Notes: generated by a model not told the origin, from the sequence alone. 33,697 nucleotides of DNA from Clostridium sp. AM30-24 (GCF_003480435.1 NZ_QUJB01000027.1:540-34236); one strand, 5' to 3'; positions 1 through 8,962 are shown, counted from the stretch's first letter. Made by a program: numbers and translations.

Positions 1-70
1 TGTTAGCTAAGTGGAGGGAGTATGTCACATAAAATTCCTGCTAATGGATTCTACAAGTGAAATTCTGTTT

Positions 71-637
71 TTATTCCTCCCATGGAAGATCTACGATCGT
101 CGGCTCGTGATGAACAGCCGGGAGAAATTTCTCCATGATATCGGATGTTTTGAGCTTCATGCTTGTGGTGTTGATACACGGATGGCAGCCGAAATATTCG
201 TCCTTTAAGACATCAGAATCGATCAGAAGCTTTACATGGTTCTCCGGGTCATTCATGAGTCCCATGATGCTGACAGATCCGGGAGTCAGGCCGAGATATT
301 CCTTCATATGGTCATCATCCGCAAAGGAAAGTCTCGCGGAGCCGATCTGTTTGGAGAGAACTTTTGTCTTGAATTTCTTATGCCCCGGCATCAGGAGGAG
401 GTAGAACTTCGTCTTCTGGGCGTTGCAGAGGAAGAGGTTCTTGCAGATATGGATCCCCAGGACTTCGTTTGCACCGTTGCATGCGTCGATGGTGAATGCG
501 GCTTCATGGTCAAAGCGCATGTAGGGGATATTTAAGGAGTCCAGAAGATCGTAGGTGCGGATCTCGGCCTCGATTCGTCCGGTGACGTCCTTCGGGCGTC
601 CGGATTCGGCAACAGGGGTATTGGTTTCGTTATTCAT
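71..637 (-). CDS. proX: Prolyl-tRNA editing protein, ProX/YbaK family
   Basis: Free-standing trans-editing deacylase of the YbaK/ProX (INS-like) family; family members hydrolyse mischarged Ala- or Cys-tRNAPro in the cytosol. Family landmarks seen are CKNLFLCN, a YLLLMPGHKKF segment, LSFADDDHMKEYLGLTPGSVS, GLMNDPENHV and a C-terminal GCHPCINT(T)S block. The length (188 aa) matches stand-alone ProX. I place the start at the ATG at 637, with GGAAAA about 8 nt upstream; an in-frame ATG at 679 would add 14 residues, but its AAGAAAGG abuts the start codon with no spacing. Transcribed divergently from rlmD. No terminator is evident at its 3' end. Confidence 0.88.
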   Translation of the reverse strand: MNNETNTPVAESGRPKDVTGRIEAEIRTYDLLDSLNIPYMRFDHEAAFTIDACNGANEVLGIHICKNLFLCNAQKTKFYLLLMPGHKKFKTKVLSKQIGSARLSFADDDHMKEYLGLTPGSVSIMGLMNDPENHVKLLIDSDVLKDEYFGCHPCINTTSMKLKTSDIMEKFLPAVHHEPTIVDLPWEE

Positions 638-703
638 GATTTGTTTTCCGGCAGTGGCTGGAGTGTCCAGATGCTGCATCCTTTCTTGAAAATGTGAGGA
701 AGT

Positions 704-745
704 GTAACTGATTGTAACTGTTCAGTGCCTTCACAGTTACAACTG
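704..745. promoter_or_regulatory. Triple GTAACTG motif with 9-bp inverted repeat between proX and rlmD
   Basis: TTGTAACTG (712-720) and CAGTTACAA (734-742) form a perfect 9-bp inverted repeat around a 13-nt centre, and a third GTAACTG lies just upstream at 704-710. The set lies about 70 nt upstream of the proX start and within the 290-bp divergent spacer, so it could be a repressor or activator operator. No run of T follows, so it does not look like a terminator. The cognate regulator is unknown. Confidence 0.45.
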
Positions 746-969
746 ATTTTACTGATGTTTTGCATTTTGAGTCGGCAAAATCTGCATGCATCATGCGGTA
801 TTTTCAGCTCAGAAAATGCTCAACAGTGTATAGCAGCCGGAATTGTCCCGGATAAAAAGTTTCAGTGGAATATTCCGGGAAAAAACGCTATACTTTATGT
901 GTTATTATAATCATCCACATTCCGGGAATCAAGCGGAATGTTTCAGATAAGAATGGAGAAATATTTATT

Positions 970-2268
970 ATGGAATACAGGGAAAAGAAGTTTAAGCGTG
1001 CCGGAGAGAGAAATGTGAACACTGGTGATAAAAAGAAGGCGGTATCCGCAGCGAAACGCCAGAATGACCGCAAAACAACACATGTTCAGGGGAAAAATGT
1101 ATCTGTGCAGGCAGAAACAAAAACAGACCAGAAGAAATCCCTCTGTCCGCATTTCAAGACCTGCGGCGGCTGTCAGTATCTGGATATGCCCTACGAGAAA
1201 CAGTTAGAGCACAAAAAGAAAGAAGTTTCTGAACTTCTCCGTCCATTCTGCAAGGTCGAGGGGATCATCGGCATGGACGACCCGTTCCATTACCGGAACA
1301 AGGTTCATGCGGTCATGGCCCGCGACCGGAAAGGACGTATCATCTCCGGTGTATACAAGGAGGGAACCCACACGGTTCTACCTGTAGAGACATGCCTGAT
1401 CGAGAACAAAAAGGCGGACGAGATCATCGGAACGATTCGTGAACTTCTTCCATCCTTCAAAATGAAGGTGTTTGATGAGGATACCGGATACGGTTTCCTG
1501 CGCCATGTCCTGGTGCGTACCGCCCATGCTACAGGGGAGATCATGGTGGTTCTGATCACTGCGTCCCCGGTATTTCCGTCGAAGAACAACTTCGTGAAAG
1601 CACTCCGAAAAGTTCACCCTGAGATCACGACGGTGGTGCAGAACGTAAATGGACGTGACACCAGTATGGTCCTCGGAGAGAAGGAACATGTTCTCTATGG
1701 CCCGGGCTTCATCGTGGATGTCCTCTGCGGAAAGAAATTCCGGATCTCCTCAAAATCCTTCTACCAGATCAACCCGGTCCAGACGGAGAAGCTCTACAAC
1801 CTGGCGATCGAGGCAGCAGGACTCACCGGAAAAGAGACCGTTGTTGATGCCTACTGCGGAATCGGAACCATCGGAATCGTTGCAGCGGCCGCCGCGAAGG
1901 AAGTCATCGGCGTCGAGTTAAACAGAGATGCCGTCCGGGATGCCGTCACAAATGCGAAGGTAAACGGCGAGAAAAACATCCGCTTCTACAACAACGATGC
2001 CGGAAAATTTATGGTCCAAATGGCCTCCCAGAACGCCCACGCCGATGTAGTCTTCATGGACCCGCCGAGAAGCGGCAGCACCGAAGAATTCATGGATGCT
2101 GTAGCAATCTTGAATCCAGACCGTGTGGTCTATGTGTCCTGCAATCCGGAGACGCTGGCGAGAGATCTGGCGTATTTTAAGAAGAAAGGTTATAAGGCGG
2201 AGAAGGCATGGGCGGTTGACCAGTTTCCGATGACTGGACATGTCGAGACGGTTGTCCTTTTGTCCTGA
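970..2268 (+). CDS. rlmD: 23S rRNA (uracil-C5)-methyltransferase, RlmD/RumA (TrmA) family
   Basis: SAM-dependent RNA m5U methyltransferase acting on 23S rRNA. A lysine/arginine-rich N-terminal tail of about 55 residues precedes an iron-sulfur cysteine set (CPHFKTCGGCQYL, with a further Cys in PVETCLIEN) typical of RlmD-like enzymes. The C-terminal Rossmann part shows the SAM-binding VVDAYCGIGTIG, DPPRSGSTEE, the catalytic cysteine in VSCNPETLARDL and the general-base glutamate in TGHVETVVLL. I chose the ATG at 970 because GGAGAA lies about 10 nt upstream; the frame stays open back to an ATG at 865 that lacks a ribosome site. Which uridine is modified (747- or 1939-type) cannot be read from sequence. 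An intrinsic terminator follows directly. Confidence 0.92.
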   Translation: MEYREKKFKRAGERNVNTGDKKKAVSAAKRQNDRKTTHVQGKNVSVQAETKTDQKKSLCPHFKTCGGCQYLDMPYEKQLEHKKKEVSELLRPFCKVEGIIGMDDPFHYRNKVHAVMARDRKGRIISGVYKEGTHTVLPVETCLIENKKADEIIGTIRELLPSFKMKVFDEDTGYGFLRHVLVRTAHATGEIMVVLITASPVFPSKNNFVKALRKVHPEITTVVQNVNGRDTSMVLGEKEHVLYGPGFIVDVLCGKKFRISSKSFYQINPVQTEKLYNLAIEAAGLTGKETVVDAYCGIGTIGIVAAAAAKEVIGVELNRDAVRDAVTNAKVNGEKNIRFYNNDAGKFMVQMASQNAHADVVFMDPPRSGSTEEFMDAVAILNPDRVVYVSCNPETLARDLAYFKKKGYKAEKAWAVDQFPMTGHVETVVLLS

Positions 2269-2275
2269 CAGAAGC

Positions 2276-2309
2276 CGTATGGAAGAGTTTTAAATCCATA
2301 CGCCTTTTT
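2276..2309 (+). terminator. Intrinsic terminator after rlmD
   Basis: CGTATGGA (2276-2283) pairs perfectly with TCCATACG (2295-2302) and is followed by CCTTTTT. It separates rlmD from the AT-rich cassette downstream. Confidence 0.85.
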
Positions 2310-2337
2310 AAATACCACAGAAAAAAAGATATTTGCC

Positions 2338-2343
2338 TATAAT
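2338..2343 (+). promoter_or_regulatory. Candidate -10 box of the nuclease-helicase cassette
   Basis: A perfect TATAAT lies 23 nt before the GTG at 2367. No convincing -35 hexamer is visible 16-18 nt upstream. Initiation near 2350 would give a short leader containing GGAG (2354-2357), which argues for translation from the GTG at 2367 rather than the one at 2352. Confidence 0.45.
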
Positions 2344-2366
2344 AAGAAAGCGTGGAGTGCAGCAAG

Positions 2367-4154
2367 GTGATTTTTAATGAGCTGGTTTCTAATCTTTATG
2401 GGCTATCAGGCGAAGAAATAGTTCGAAGGATGGAGATGTTTTATGATGAAAATTCAGATGCGGAGAAGAATTCATGGAGAGTATCTTTGCCTAAATTAAT
2501 AGAAGTAGTTCAGCGTGCAGGACTTGGTAATTTGTACCTTGCTACAGAATATGAATTGCCTGCAGGTGGCAGGATTGATGCTACACTTATCGGTGATGAC
2601 GAAAATGGTAATCATCATGCTCTTGTTATTGAACTTAAACAATGGAGCAGGGGTGGAGTTGAGTATTATCCCAATAATGGTTTTCCAGCTATAAAGGTAA
2701 ATGCTGCAAATCCATATCTGTCAAGACACCCAGTTAATCAGACAAAAGAATATACAGACGCATTAGTTAGTAATCACAGCAATGTTGTTAATGGTAAGCT
2801 TGACGTTTTAGGATGCCAGTATTTACACAATTTCGAACCTGGTGAAAAATCCTTTTTTGTCCAGGATGATTATTCGGATGTGGATATTTCTAATATGTTT
2901 GTAATGGGAGAAGAAGGAGCATTTGCTGATTATTTAAAATCTATGTTTTCTTCCACGGCTGATAATGAAGAGGCCAAATCTCTTTTTGTTGAGGGTGAGT
3001 ATGTTACTACTGAAATGGATATGGAAATAATCAATAAGATTACGGAATCTCCAGATAATATACCCTTATGGCATGACCAATCAAAGATATTGGATTATAT
3101 TATGCCTTTGCTTAAAAGACAGGCAGAGGGGAAATTAACATCGAAACATATGATTCTTATTGCTGGTGCAGCTGGAACAGGAAAGACTATTGTAGGATTT
3201 CGTATTTTAGCAAAGTATTGGAGATTACATCCTAATTCAAAGAACGATTATAGATGCAAGTATACTTTGCCACAAAGCCGTACGATAAGACAAGTGTTGG
3301 ATGGGCTATGTAATGATGAGGCTGGTATCCGTGCTGTATTCCTGGATTCTGTTAGGGGACAACATGATTTATTAGTAATTGATGAAGCACATAGAATAAC
3401 GGAATTTAGTAATGCCATTAGCTCGGCTCAAATCGTTATTGTTCTTCAAGATGATAGACAACGAGTAAGAGGTAATGAAATAGGTACAAAAGCTAATTTT
3501 AAGAACTTTGCTGTTAAGAAAGGATACAGGTTTACTGAATTTCCATTAGATTATCAAAAGCGATCTGGATTGGAAAGTTACGTTGATAGATTAGATAAGC
3601 TTCTTTATGGGGATGAATATCAAAAGGATATAGGCTTGGGAATTGATGTAAAAGTTTATGACGATATTCAAGATTTAGAAAGATGGATGAATGATTGCCA
3701 TAATTCTACTTCAAGCGCAAAATATTATGCTTCATACTGTTGGGCGTGGAAAAGCCGAAGAAATCCGACAGAATTAGATATAAAGATACCAGAAATCAAT
3801 CCCGTATTTCAAAAGCAATGGAATCCCTGGGATGATCAGTATAGGTGGTATTTAGATTCTATTGATAAGGTTGGTTGTATATATACAGCACAAGGGTTAG
3901 GGTTTGATTATGTTGGGTTTATTTGGTCGGATGACCTTGTGTGGAGAAAGGATCATTGGGAAGAGAATATACAACTAGTTACTAAATTTGATAGTCAGTT
4001 AAGAGGCTCAATTAATGCGAATACAAACAAACTGGATTTGTTATTGAACATTTATCGAGTAATGCTTACAAGAGCAAAAAAAGGTCTTGGCATCTGGTTT
4101 AAGGATGAAGAAACAAAGCAACACTTTAAAGAGGTTTGCTTGTTGGAGAGATAG
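2367..4154 (+). CDS. DUF2075/Schlafen-like P-loop helicase protein with N-terminal PD-(D/E)XK-like domain
   Basis: About 595 aa. The N-terminal 100 residues contain GRIDATLIG followed by ALVIELKQW, matching the D...(D/E)xK pattern of a restriction-type nuclease fold. A P-loop NTPase core follows: Walker A AGAAGTGKT near residue 268, Walker B LLVIDEAH near 338, then helicase-like segments DDRQRVRG, YTAQGLGFDYVGF and a terminal VMLTRAKKG (motif VI-like). This is the DUF2075 architecture. The GTG at 2367 is preferred (GGAG 9 nt upstream); GTG 2352 would add five residues but would be nearly leaderless relative to the TATAAT. The next gene starts 8 nt after the stop, so the two are one operon. 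Base composition is markedly AT-richer than the flanks, suggesting acquisition. The defence role is inferred; substrate and partner are unknown. Confidence 0.8.
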   Translation: MIFNELVSNLYGLSGEEIVRRMEMFYDENSDAEKNSWRVSLPKLIEVVQRAGLGNLYLATEYELPAGGRIDATLIGDDENGNHHALVIELKQWSRGGVEYYPNNGFPAIKVNAANPYLSRHPVNQTKEYTDALVSNHSNVVNGKLDVLGCQYLHNFEPGEKSFFVQDDYSDVDISNMFVMGEEGAFADYLKSMFSSTADNEEAKSLFVEGEYVTTEMDMEIINKITESPDNIPLWHDQSKILDYIMPLLKRQAEGKLTSKHMILIAGAAGTGKTIVGFRILAKYWRLHPNSKNDYRCKYTLPQSRTIRQVLDGLCNDEAGIRAVFLDSVRGQHDLLVIDEAHRITEFSNAISSAQIVIVLQDDRQRVRGNEIGTKANFKNFAVKKGYRFTEFPLDYQKRSGLESYVDRLDKLLYGDEYQKDIGLGIDVKVYDDIQDLERWMNDCHNSTSSAKYYASYCWAWKSRRNPTELDIKIPEINPVFQKQWNPWDDQYRWYLDSIDKVGCIYTAQGLGFDYVGFIWSDDLVWRKDHWEENIQLVTKFDSQLRGSINANTNKLDLLLNIYRVMLTRAKKGLGIWFKDEETKQHFKEVCLLER

Positions 4155-4162
4155 GTGAAAGA

Positions 4163-5935
4163 ATGGCAAAATACTCCATTGTAGAGCTAAATATAAGAAA
4201 TAGAAAGTTATTAGGATTGGATTACTTATCAAATAACGAGAGAAAGGCATTGGAACTGAATAATGCCATATATATTTATAGGGGAACAAGGTCTAAGAAA
4301 GTATATATTGGTCAGACAATCCATTTTATTGATAGACATAAGCAACATTATAACGGAACAGAAGAAAAGTTTAATACAGCTGGATTTGATAAGGTTTTAG
4401 TAATCTTTTCAGTGTATTTCAATCGTTCTGCCCTGGATGATGTGGAAAGTCAGTTCATTACATATTTTACGGCAGATAATTCTAAGAAGGCTGGAGCAGT
4501 ATCATTTGATAATGATGATGTAGTTAACAGAACTGGCGGAAACAGTGTAAATGAATATGTTGGAAGAGAAGATGTTGCATCTGATGTAATTCTTCCTGTT
4601 TGGGAAAAGGAACTTTACCCAAGAGGTTGGGTTAGCACTCCTACATTAGATGAATTAAGAGCAAAGGAATTAGTTAAGTATAGTCCGATCAAACAGTTAA
4701 CAGCAGAGCAGGGACAGATAATAACAGAAATCATTAATAATCCAAATAAGAACTATGTTATTAATGGTGATGCGGGAACAGGAAAGACCGTGTTATTAAC
4801 ACATCTTGCAGCAAGTATCCTTAAAGACAGACCTGGGACAAAGATTGGAGTGGTAGTTCAACCAAACTGGGAAAAAACTGGTGCAAATATTTTTAAGGTG
4901 TATGGAATGAATAGTAGTTATCTTTCTGTAACAACTACAACGAAAATTATTGCCGAGAATGGAAAATATGATGTCATTATTGTAGATGAATCTCATAAAC
5001 TTTCCAGAAAATATGGAAAACAACATCCTTCATTTGGTCAGGTATATAAAATTCCGGGGTTTGAGGATTGCAACTCTCATCTTGAAATTCTTCAGAGGAT
5101 GGGGCGTCAGATTATTCTTATGTATGATGTATTGCAGGCTATCAGACCAGCAAATGTTACAAGAGAGATGTTTAAGCATTTAACAGCTGGTTATGAGAAA
5201 AAAATTTTACATACTCAGTTCAGAATTCAAGCCCCTAAAGGAAAGAATTATACCTCTGATGATTATGTGAATGGTATAAAGTATTTGCTTTTCAAGGATA
5301 CAGGTTTACTTGATTCAAAACTGACCAACTTTGATCCAAACTTTAATAGAGATGTATTCAGGGATAAATCTGAAGATGCCTATTTTGGATATGTCCTTGG
5401 AAAACCAATGCATCAATTATTTGATTGGATTGAGGAAGATAGAAATTTTAATCCGGAACATATTAATAGAGTGTTATCAGGTATGTTCTGTTGCGCTACA
5501 GCGGATAAATGGAGTATCGCTCACGGAAAAGACCAATCAATCACACATTTTCACGAAGATGGGTTACATAGAAGATGGAATTCGACTCAGGAGAATTGGA
5601 TTAATATTGGTGATGAAGATGCTGAGGACCAGATTGGTTCAGTATTTGCTGTGCAGGGAATTGACTTGAATAAAGTTGGTGTTATGATTGGACCTGATAT
5701 TAGGGTAAATGAAGATGGTGTATTAGAGGCTGTTCCGGATAATCACAATAATACTAATAACAAGTTCTCAAATGAGGAAATGCAGGATCCTGCTAACCAA
5801 TTTGAGTTTACTTTGTATATTTTGAATCAATATTATGTTTTGTTAACAAGAGGAATCGATGGAATTCGTCTCGGCTTTTGGAACGGTGATAATTCTTTCA
5901 GAAAGTATATGGAAGAGACTTTAGAGATTCAATAA
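4163..5935 (+). CDS. GIY-YIG nuclease fused to DUF2075 P-loop helicase-like protein
   Basis: About 590 aa. Residues 35-105 form a GIY-YIG endonuclease domain: YIY (37-39), YIG (48-50), a catalytic-type Arg at 58 in DRHKQH and a Glu at 95 in DDVESQF. A DUF2075 ATPase/helicase core follows, with Walker A NGDAGTGKT (about 201-209), Walker B VIIVDESHKL (about 271-280), an FAVQGIDLNKVGV segment and a final YYVLLTRG like helicase motif VI. The ATG at 4163 has AGGTGA 5 nt upstream and lies 8 nt after the previous stop; an ATG at 4136 would overlap the upstream gene and lacks a site. The core is related in layout to the upstream protein, so the cassette encodes two different nuclease domains on similar motors. 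AT-rich like its partner. Its biological target is not known. Confidence 0.82.
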   Translation: MAKYSIVELNIRNRKLLGLDYLSNNERKALELNNAIYIYRGTRSKKVYIGQTIHFIDRHKQHYNGTEEKFNTAGFDKVLVIFSVYFNRSALDDVESQFITYFTADNSKKAGAVSFDNDDVVNRTGGNSVNEYVGREDVASDVILPVWEKELYPRGWVSTPTLDELRAKELVKYSPIKQLTAEQGQIITEIINNPNKNYVINGDAGTGKTVLLTHLAASILKDRPGTKIGVVVQPNWEKTGANIFKVYGMNSSYLSVTTTTKIIAENGKYDVIIVDESHKLSRKYGKQHPSFGQVYKIPGFEDCNSHLEILQRMGRQIILMYDVLQAIRPANVTREMFKHLTAGYEKKILHTQFRIQAPKGKNYTSDDYVNGIKYLLFKDTGLLDSKLTNFDPNFNRDVFRDKSEDAYFGYVLGKPMHQLFDWIEEDRNFNPEHINRVLSGMFCCATADKWSIAHGKDQSITHFHEDGLHRRWNSTQENWINIGDEDAEDQIGSVFAVQGIDLNKVGVMIGPDIRVNEDGVLEAVPDNHNNTNNKFSNEEMQDPANQFEFTLYILNQYYVLLTRGIDGIRLGFWNGDNSFRKYMEETLEIQ

Positions 5936-6018
5936 TAAAAATATTTTTTATAGAAGAACGAACAAAAGTTTGTGCCGAAAAAGAATAGGCAGTACAATGT
6001 AAACATGGAAAAGATATA

Positions 6019-6047
6019 TTTGCATCGTAGAAGAAAACAGATATAAT
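6019..6047 (+). promoter_or_regulatory. Promoter of the MATE gene
   Basis: TTTGCA (6019-6024), 17-nt spacer, TATAAT (6042-6047). It lies 47 nt upstream of the MATE start. The -10 is perfect and the -35 is weak. Confidence 0.55.
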
Positions 6048-6094
6048 GGAAATACTGGACAATCGAAAATAAAATATATGAGGGAATTTGGGGA

Positions 6095-7435
6095 ATGGAA
6101 GGAAATTTAACAAAGGGGCCGATCATGAAGACGCTGGTGAAGCTTGCTGTCCCAATCATGGCATCGGCATTTCTGGGGACGCTTTACAACATTACGGACA
6201 TGGCGTGGATCGGCCTTCTGGGATCAAAGGCAGTAGCGGGAGTCGGTGTCGGGGGAATGTTTACCTGGCTTTCGCAGGGGCTGGCGTCCATGGCGAGAAT
6301 GGGCGGACAGGTTCAGGTGGCACAATGTATCGGGCGCGGGGACCGGGAAAAAGCCCACGGATTTGCCCAGGCTGCAGTGCAGCTTTCAGCGGCAATGGGA
6401 ATCGCGTATGCGGTCCTCTGTCTCATATTTGTCAATCAGATGGTGGGATTTTTCAGACTTGAGGATGTGGAGGCCCAGGCGGCAGCACTGGCTTACACAA
6501 AGATCGCCTGCGGACTGATCGTATTTTCATTTTTGACATTGACACTCACTGGACTCTATACGGCACAGGGAGACTCAAAAACGCCGTTTATGGCAAATCT
6601 GATCGGACTCATGACAAACATGATCCTGGATCCGGTCCTGATCCTCGGACCGGGGCCATTTCCGAGACTGGGTGTAACCGGGGCGGCGATCGCTACGGTG
6701 ACGGCCCAGGCGATCGTGATGAGTATCATGATCCTTGGGATCATTGCGCGGAAGAAGGAGAATGTGTTAAAAGGAACCCGGCTCTTTGCGAAGATCCCTG
6801 CTGAATTTTTAAGGGGGATCTGCAGGATCGGAATTCCAACCGCGATTCAGGGAATGGCGTACTGCGGAATTTCCATGATCCTGACGCGAATGGTGTCCGG
6901 ATATGGTGCGGAGGCAGTGGCAACGCAGAGAGTTGGCGGTCAGATCGAATCGATCTCCTGGAATACGGCTGATGGCTTCGCGGCGGCGTTAAACGCGTTT
7001 GTGGCCCAGAACTATGGGGCAGGGGAGAGAGAACGCGTCCGGAAAGGATATCAGGTATCCCTGTGGACGGTCGGAATCTGGGGAGTGCTGGTCTCCGCCG
7101 TATTTATCTGTTTCCCAAATGCGATCGCGGATATCTTCTTCCATGAGCCGAAGGCGGTTGCGACAGCCGTGGGCTATCTCGTGATCATCGGTTTCAGTGA
7201 GGCATTTATGTGTGTGGAGCTGACGACGATCGGAGCGCTGTCGGGACTCGGAAGAACGAGACTCTGCAGTGTGATCAGTATTGTGCTCACGGGTGCCAGA
7301 ATCCCGCTTGCCATCGTTCTTAGCGGTATCATGGGGCTTGATGGAATCTGGTGGGCGCTTACGTCCACGTCGATCGTAAAGGGAATTATATTTACATGCA
7401 CGTTTTTCTGGATCATGAGAGAAAAAAGCGTGTGA
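6095..7435 (+). CDS. MATE family multidrug/cation efflux transporter
   Basis: 446-aa integral membrane antiporter, the usual MATE length, with about 12 hydrophobic segments. The N-terminus carries the family pattern of a short polar head (MEGNLTKGPI), then LAVPIMASAFLGTLYNITD and the GLGS-like WIGLLGSKAVAGVGVGG. The second half repeats the topology with IGIPTAIQGMAYCGISMIL and AQNYGAGERERVRKG, the MATE QNxGAG signature. Family members expel drugs or metabolites using a Na+ or H+ gradient; the substrate here cannot be assigned. The start has a GGGA-rich leader immediately upstream. Followed 113 nt later by dinB on the same strand with no clear terminator. Confidence 0.9.
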   Translation: MEGNLTKGPIMKTLVKLAVPIMASAFLGTLYNITDMAWIGLLGSKAVAGVGVGGMFTWLSQGLASMARMGGQVQVAQCIGRGDREKAHGFAQAAVQLSAAMGIAYAVLCLIFVNQMVGFFRLEDVEAQAAALAYTKIACGLIVFSFLTLTLTGLYTAQGDSKTPFMANLIGLMTNMILDPVLILGPGPFPRLGVTGAAIATVTAQAIVMSIMILGIIARKKENVLKGTRLFAKIPAEFLRGICRIGIPTAIQGMAYCGISMILTRMVSGYGAEAVATQRVGGQIESISWNTADGFAAALNAFVAQNYGAGERERVRKGYQVSLWTVGIWGVLVSAVFICFPNAIADIFFHEPKAVATAVGYLVIIGFSEAFMCVELTTIGALSGLGRTRLCSVISIVLTGARIPLAIVLSGIMGLDGIWWALTSTSIVKGIIFTCTFFWIMREKSV

Positions 7436-7548
7436 ACAGGCAGTGCGGCAGGATGATCTGAGGCATGATAATAGAAAGGTTTCCTTTGCATTGCCTGACC
7501 GAATGAGGTGACGGAAGTCTTGGAAAGTTCTGGTATGAGGAAAACAGT

Positions 7549-8808
7549 ATGGAACGGTTGATATTTCATGTGGATGTGAACAGCGCCTTCCTCTCCTGGG
7601 AGGCGGCGAAGCGCGTAAAGGAGGGGCTGCCCGATCTTCGGGAGATCCCGTCCTGTATCGGCGGGGATCCGAAGCTAAGGCGCAGCATCGTTGTGGCGAA
7701 ATCGATCCCGGCGAAAAAGTATGGGGTGACGACAGGGGAACCTGTGGCTCTGGCGTTGCGGAAATGTCCGGATCTCGTATGCGTACCGGGTGATTTTGCG
7801 CTGTACCAGAGATGTTCCCGGGCGTTTAAGGAAATCTGCGCGTCCTATGCGCCTGCGATGGAATCCTTTTCCATTGACGAGGTGTTTCTCGACATGACCG
7901 GTACCCATCTGATCTATCCGGATCCGGTGGCGGTGGCCCACGAGATCAAGGATAAGATCCGGGATGAGTTGGGATTTACGGTGAATGTCGGGATCGGAAC
8001 GAATAAGCTTTTGGCGAAAATGGCATCGGATTTTGAAAAGCCGGATAAGGTACATACGCTGTTTCCGTCCGAGATCCCGGAAAAAATGTGGCCGCTTCCG
8101 GTGCGGGATCTTCTGTTCCTTGGAAAGGCATCGGAGCAGAGACTTTTACAGGAAGGAATTAAGACCATCGGAGATATGGCGCGGAGCGGGGAAGTTGAGC
8201 TTAAGCGGATCCTGGGAGAAAAGGCCGGGCATCAGCTTTACCGGTATGCCAATGGCATCGACGATTCCCCGGTGCGTGCGGAGCGGGAGGAAGCGAAGGG
8301 CTACAGCGCGGAGACGACCGTGGAAGAGGATCTTGTGACGTATGAGCAGGCACTGGCGCTTCTGCTTGCCCAGTGTGATGTGGTGGCTGCAAGGATGCGC
8401 AGAGACGGGAAAAAGTGCAGCTGTGTGGCGGTGACCTATCGGACACTGGATTTTAAGACAAGGTCACATCAGAGAGCTTTTGAGGATCCCACGGATGTGA
8501 CGGATGAGATCTTTGCGCAGGTGAAAAAACTGTTATATGAATGTTGGAAGTGTGAGCCTCTGCGGCTGATTGGAATGGCGCTGACGGATCTTACAACGGA
8601 TGATTTCAGACAGATCTCCCTGTTTGAGAATCCTGATGAGCGGGAAAAACAGAAGAAAGCAGATGAGGCGTTCGACGATATCCGCAGGCGTTTTGGAAAT
8701 GGAATGATCGTTCGGGGCAGTACGATGAGCACGGCCGGGAAGGTTGCGAGAAAGGCGAAAGCTCAGATGGATCAGGATGTACGGATAAAGAAGGAAAAAG
8801 AAAAATAA
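7549..8808 (+). CDS. dinB: DNA polymerase IV (Y-family translesion polymerase)
   Basis: 419 aa. The palm carboxylates appear as HVDVNSAF (first metal-binding Asp, with the aromatic steric-gate region following) and SIDEVFLDMTG. Finger-domain residues follow in RRSIVVAKSIPAKKYGV, then a helix-hairpin-helix-like GIKTIGDMA and a C-terminal little-finger domain around KKCSCVAVTYRTLDFKTRSHQ. It performs error-prone bypass of damaged templates. Slightly longer than E. coli Pol IV because of a charged C-terminal tail ending in a KKEKEK run, where a beta-clamp contact would be expected. No LexA box of the CGAAC...GTTCG type is visible in the 113-nt upstream spacer, so SOS control is not supported by sequence. 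The thiW promoter starts 12 nt after the stop. Confidence 0.93.
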   Translation: MERLIFHVDVNSAFLSWEAAKRVKEGLPDLREIPSCIGGDPKLRRSIVVAKSIPAKKYGVTTGEPVALALRKCPDLVCVPGDFALYQRCSRAFKEICASYAPAMESFSIDEVFLDMTGTHLIYPDPVAVAHEIKDKIRDELGFTVNVGIGTNKLLAKMASDFEKPDKVHTLFPSEIPEKMWPLPVRDLLFLGKASEQRLLQEGIKTIGDMARSGEVELKRILGEKAGHQLYRYANGIDDSPVRAEREEAKGYSAETTVEEDLVTYEQALALLLAQCDVVAARMRRDGKKCSCVAVTYRTLDFKTRSHQRAFEDPTDVTDEIFAQVKKLLYECWKCEPLRLIGMALTDLTTDDFRQISLFENPDEREKQKKADEAFDDIRRRFGNGMIVRGSTMSTAGKVARKAKAQMDQDVRIKKEKEK

Positions 8809-8820
8809 GAAATTCTTTAC

Positions 8821-8848
8821 TTGCAAATTTTCAAAGATGCGCTATAAT
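8821..8848 (+). promoter_or_regulatory. Promoter of the thiW leader
   Basis: TTGCAA (8821-8826), 16-nt spacer, TATAAT (8843-8848). Transcription from about 8855 would place the TPP aptamer at the very 5' end of the RNA. Confidence 0.75.
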
Positions 8849-8862
8849 AAGTCTTACAAAAA

Positions 8863-8946
8863 ACAGGGGAGCTCGTTGGCGGGCTGAGAGGAAGTGATCG
8901 AACTTCGACCCTTTAACCTGATGCGGATAATGCCGCCGTAGGAAGT
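8863..8946 (+). promoter_or_regulatory. TPP riboswitch (THI element) upstream of thiW
   Basis: All TPP aptamer landmarks occur in order: GGGGAGC (8866-8872), GGCTGAGAGG, a P3 hairpin GAAGT/ACTTC, CGACCC, AACCTGAT, GCGG-ATAAT-GCCGC and CGTAGGAAG. The family senses thiamine pyrophosphate and here should repress by termination. The 8-mer ACAGGGGA at the aptamer 5' edge (8863-8870) is repeated as the 5' arm of the terminator (8963-8970), so the terminator 3' arm can pair with either copy. This gives a readable mechanism for the switch. Confidence 0.95.
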
Positions 8947-8962
8947 CATGATGTGAATTTTT

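Noticed and set aside
7436..7548. SOS/LexA box before dinB
   Set aside because: No CGAAC-n4-GTTCG-like site is present in the spacer.
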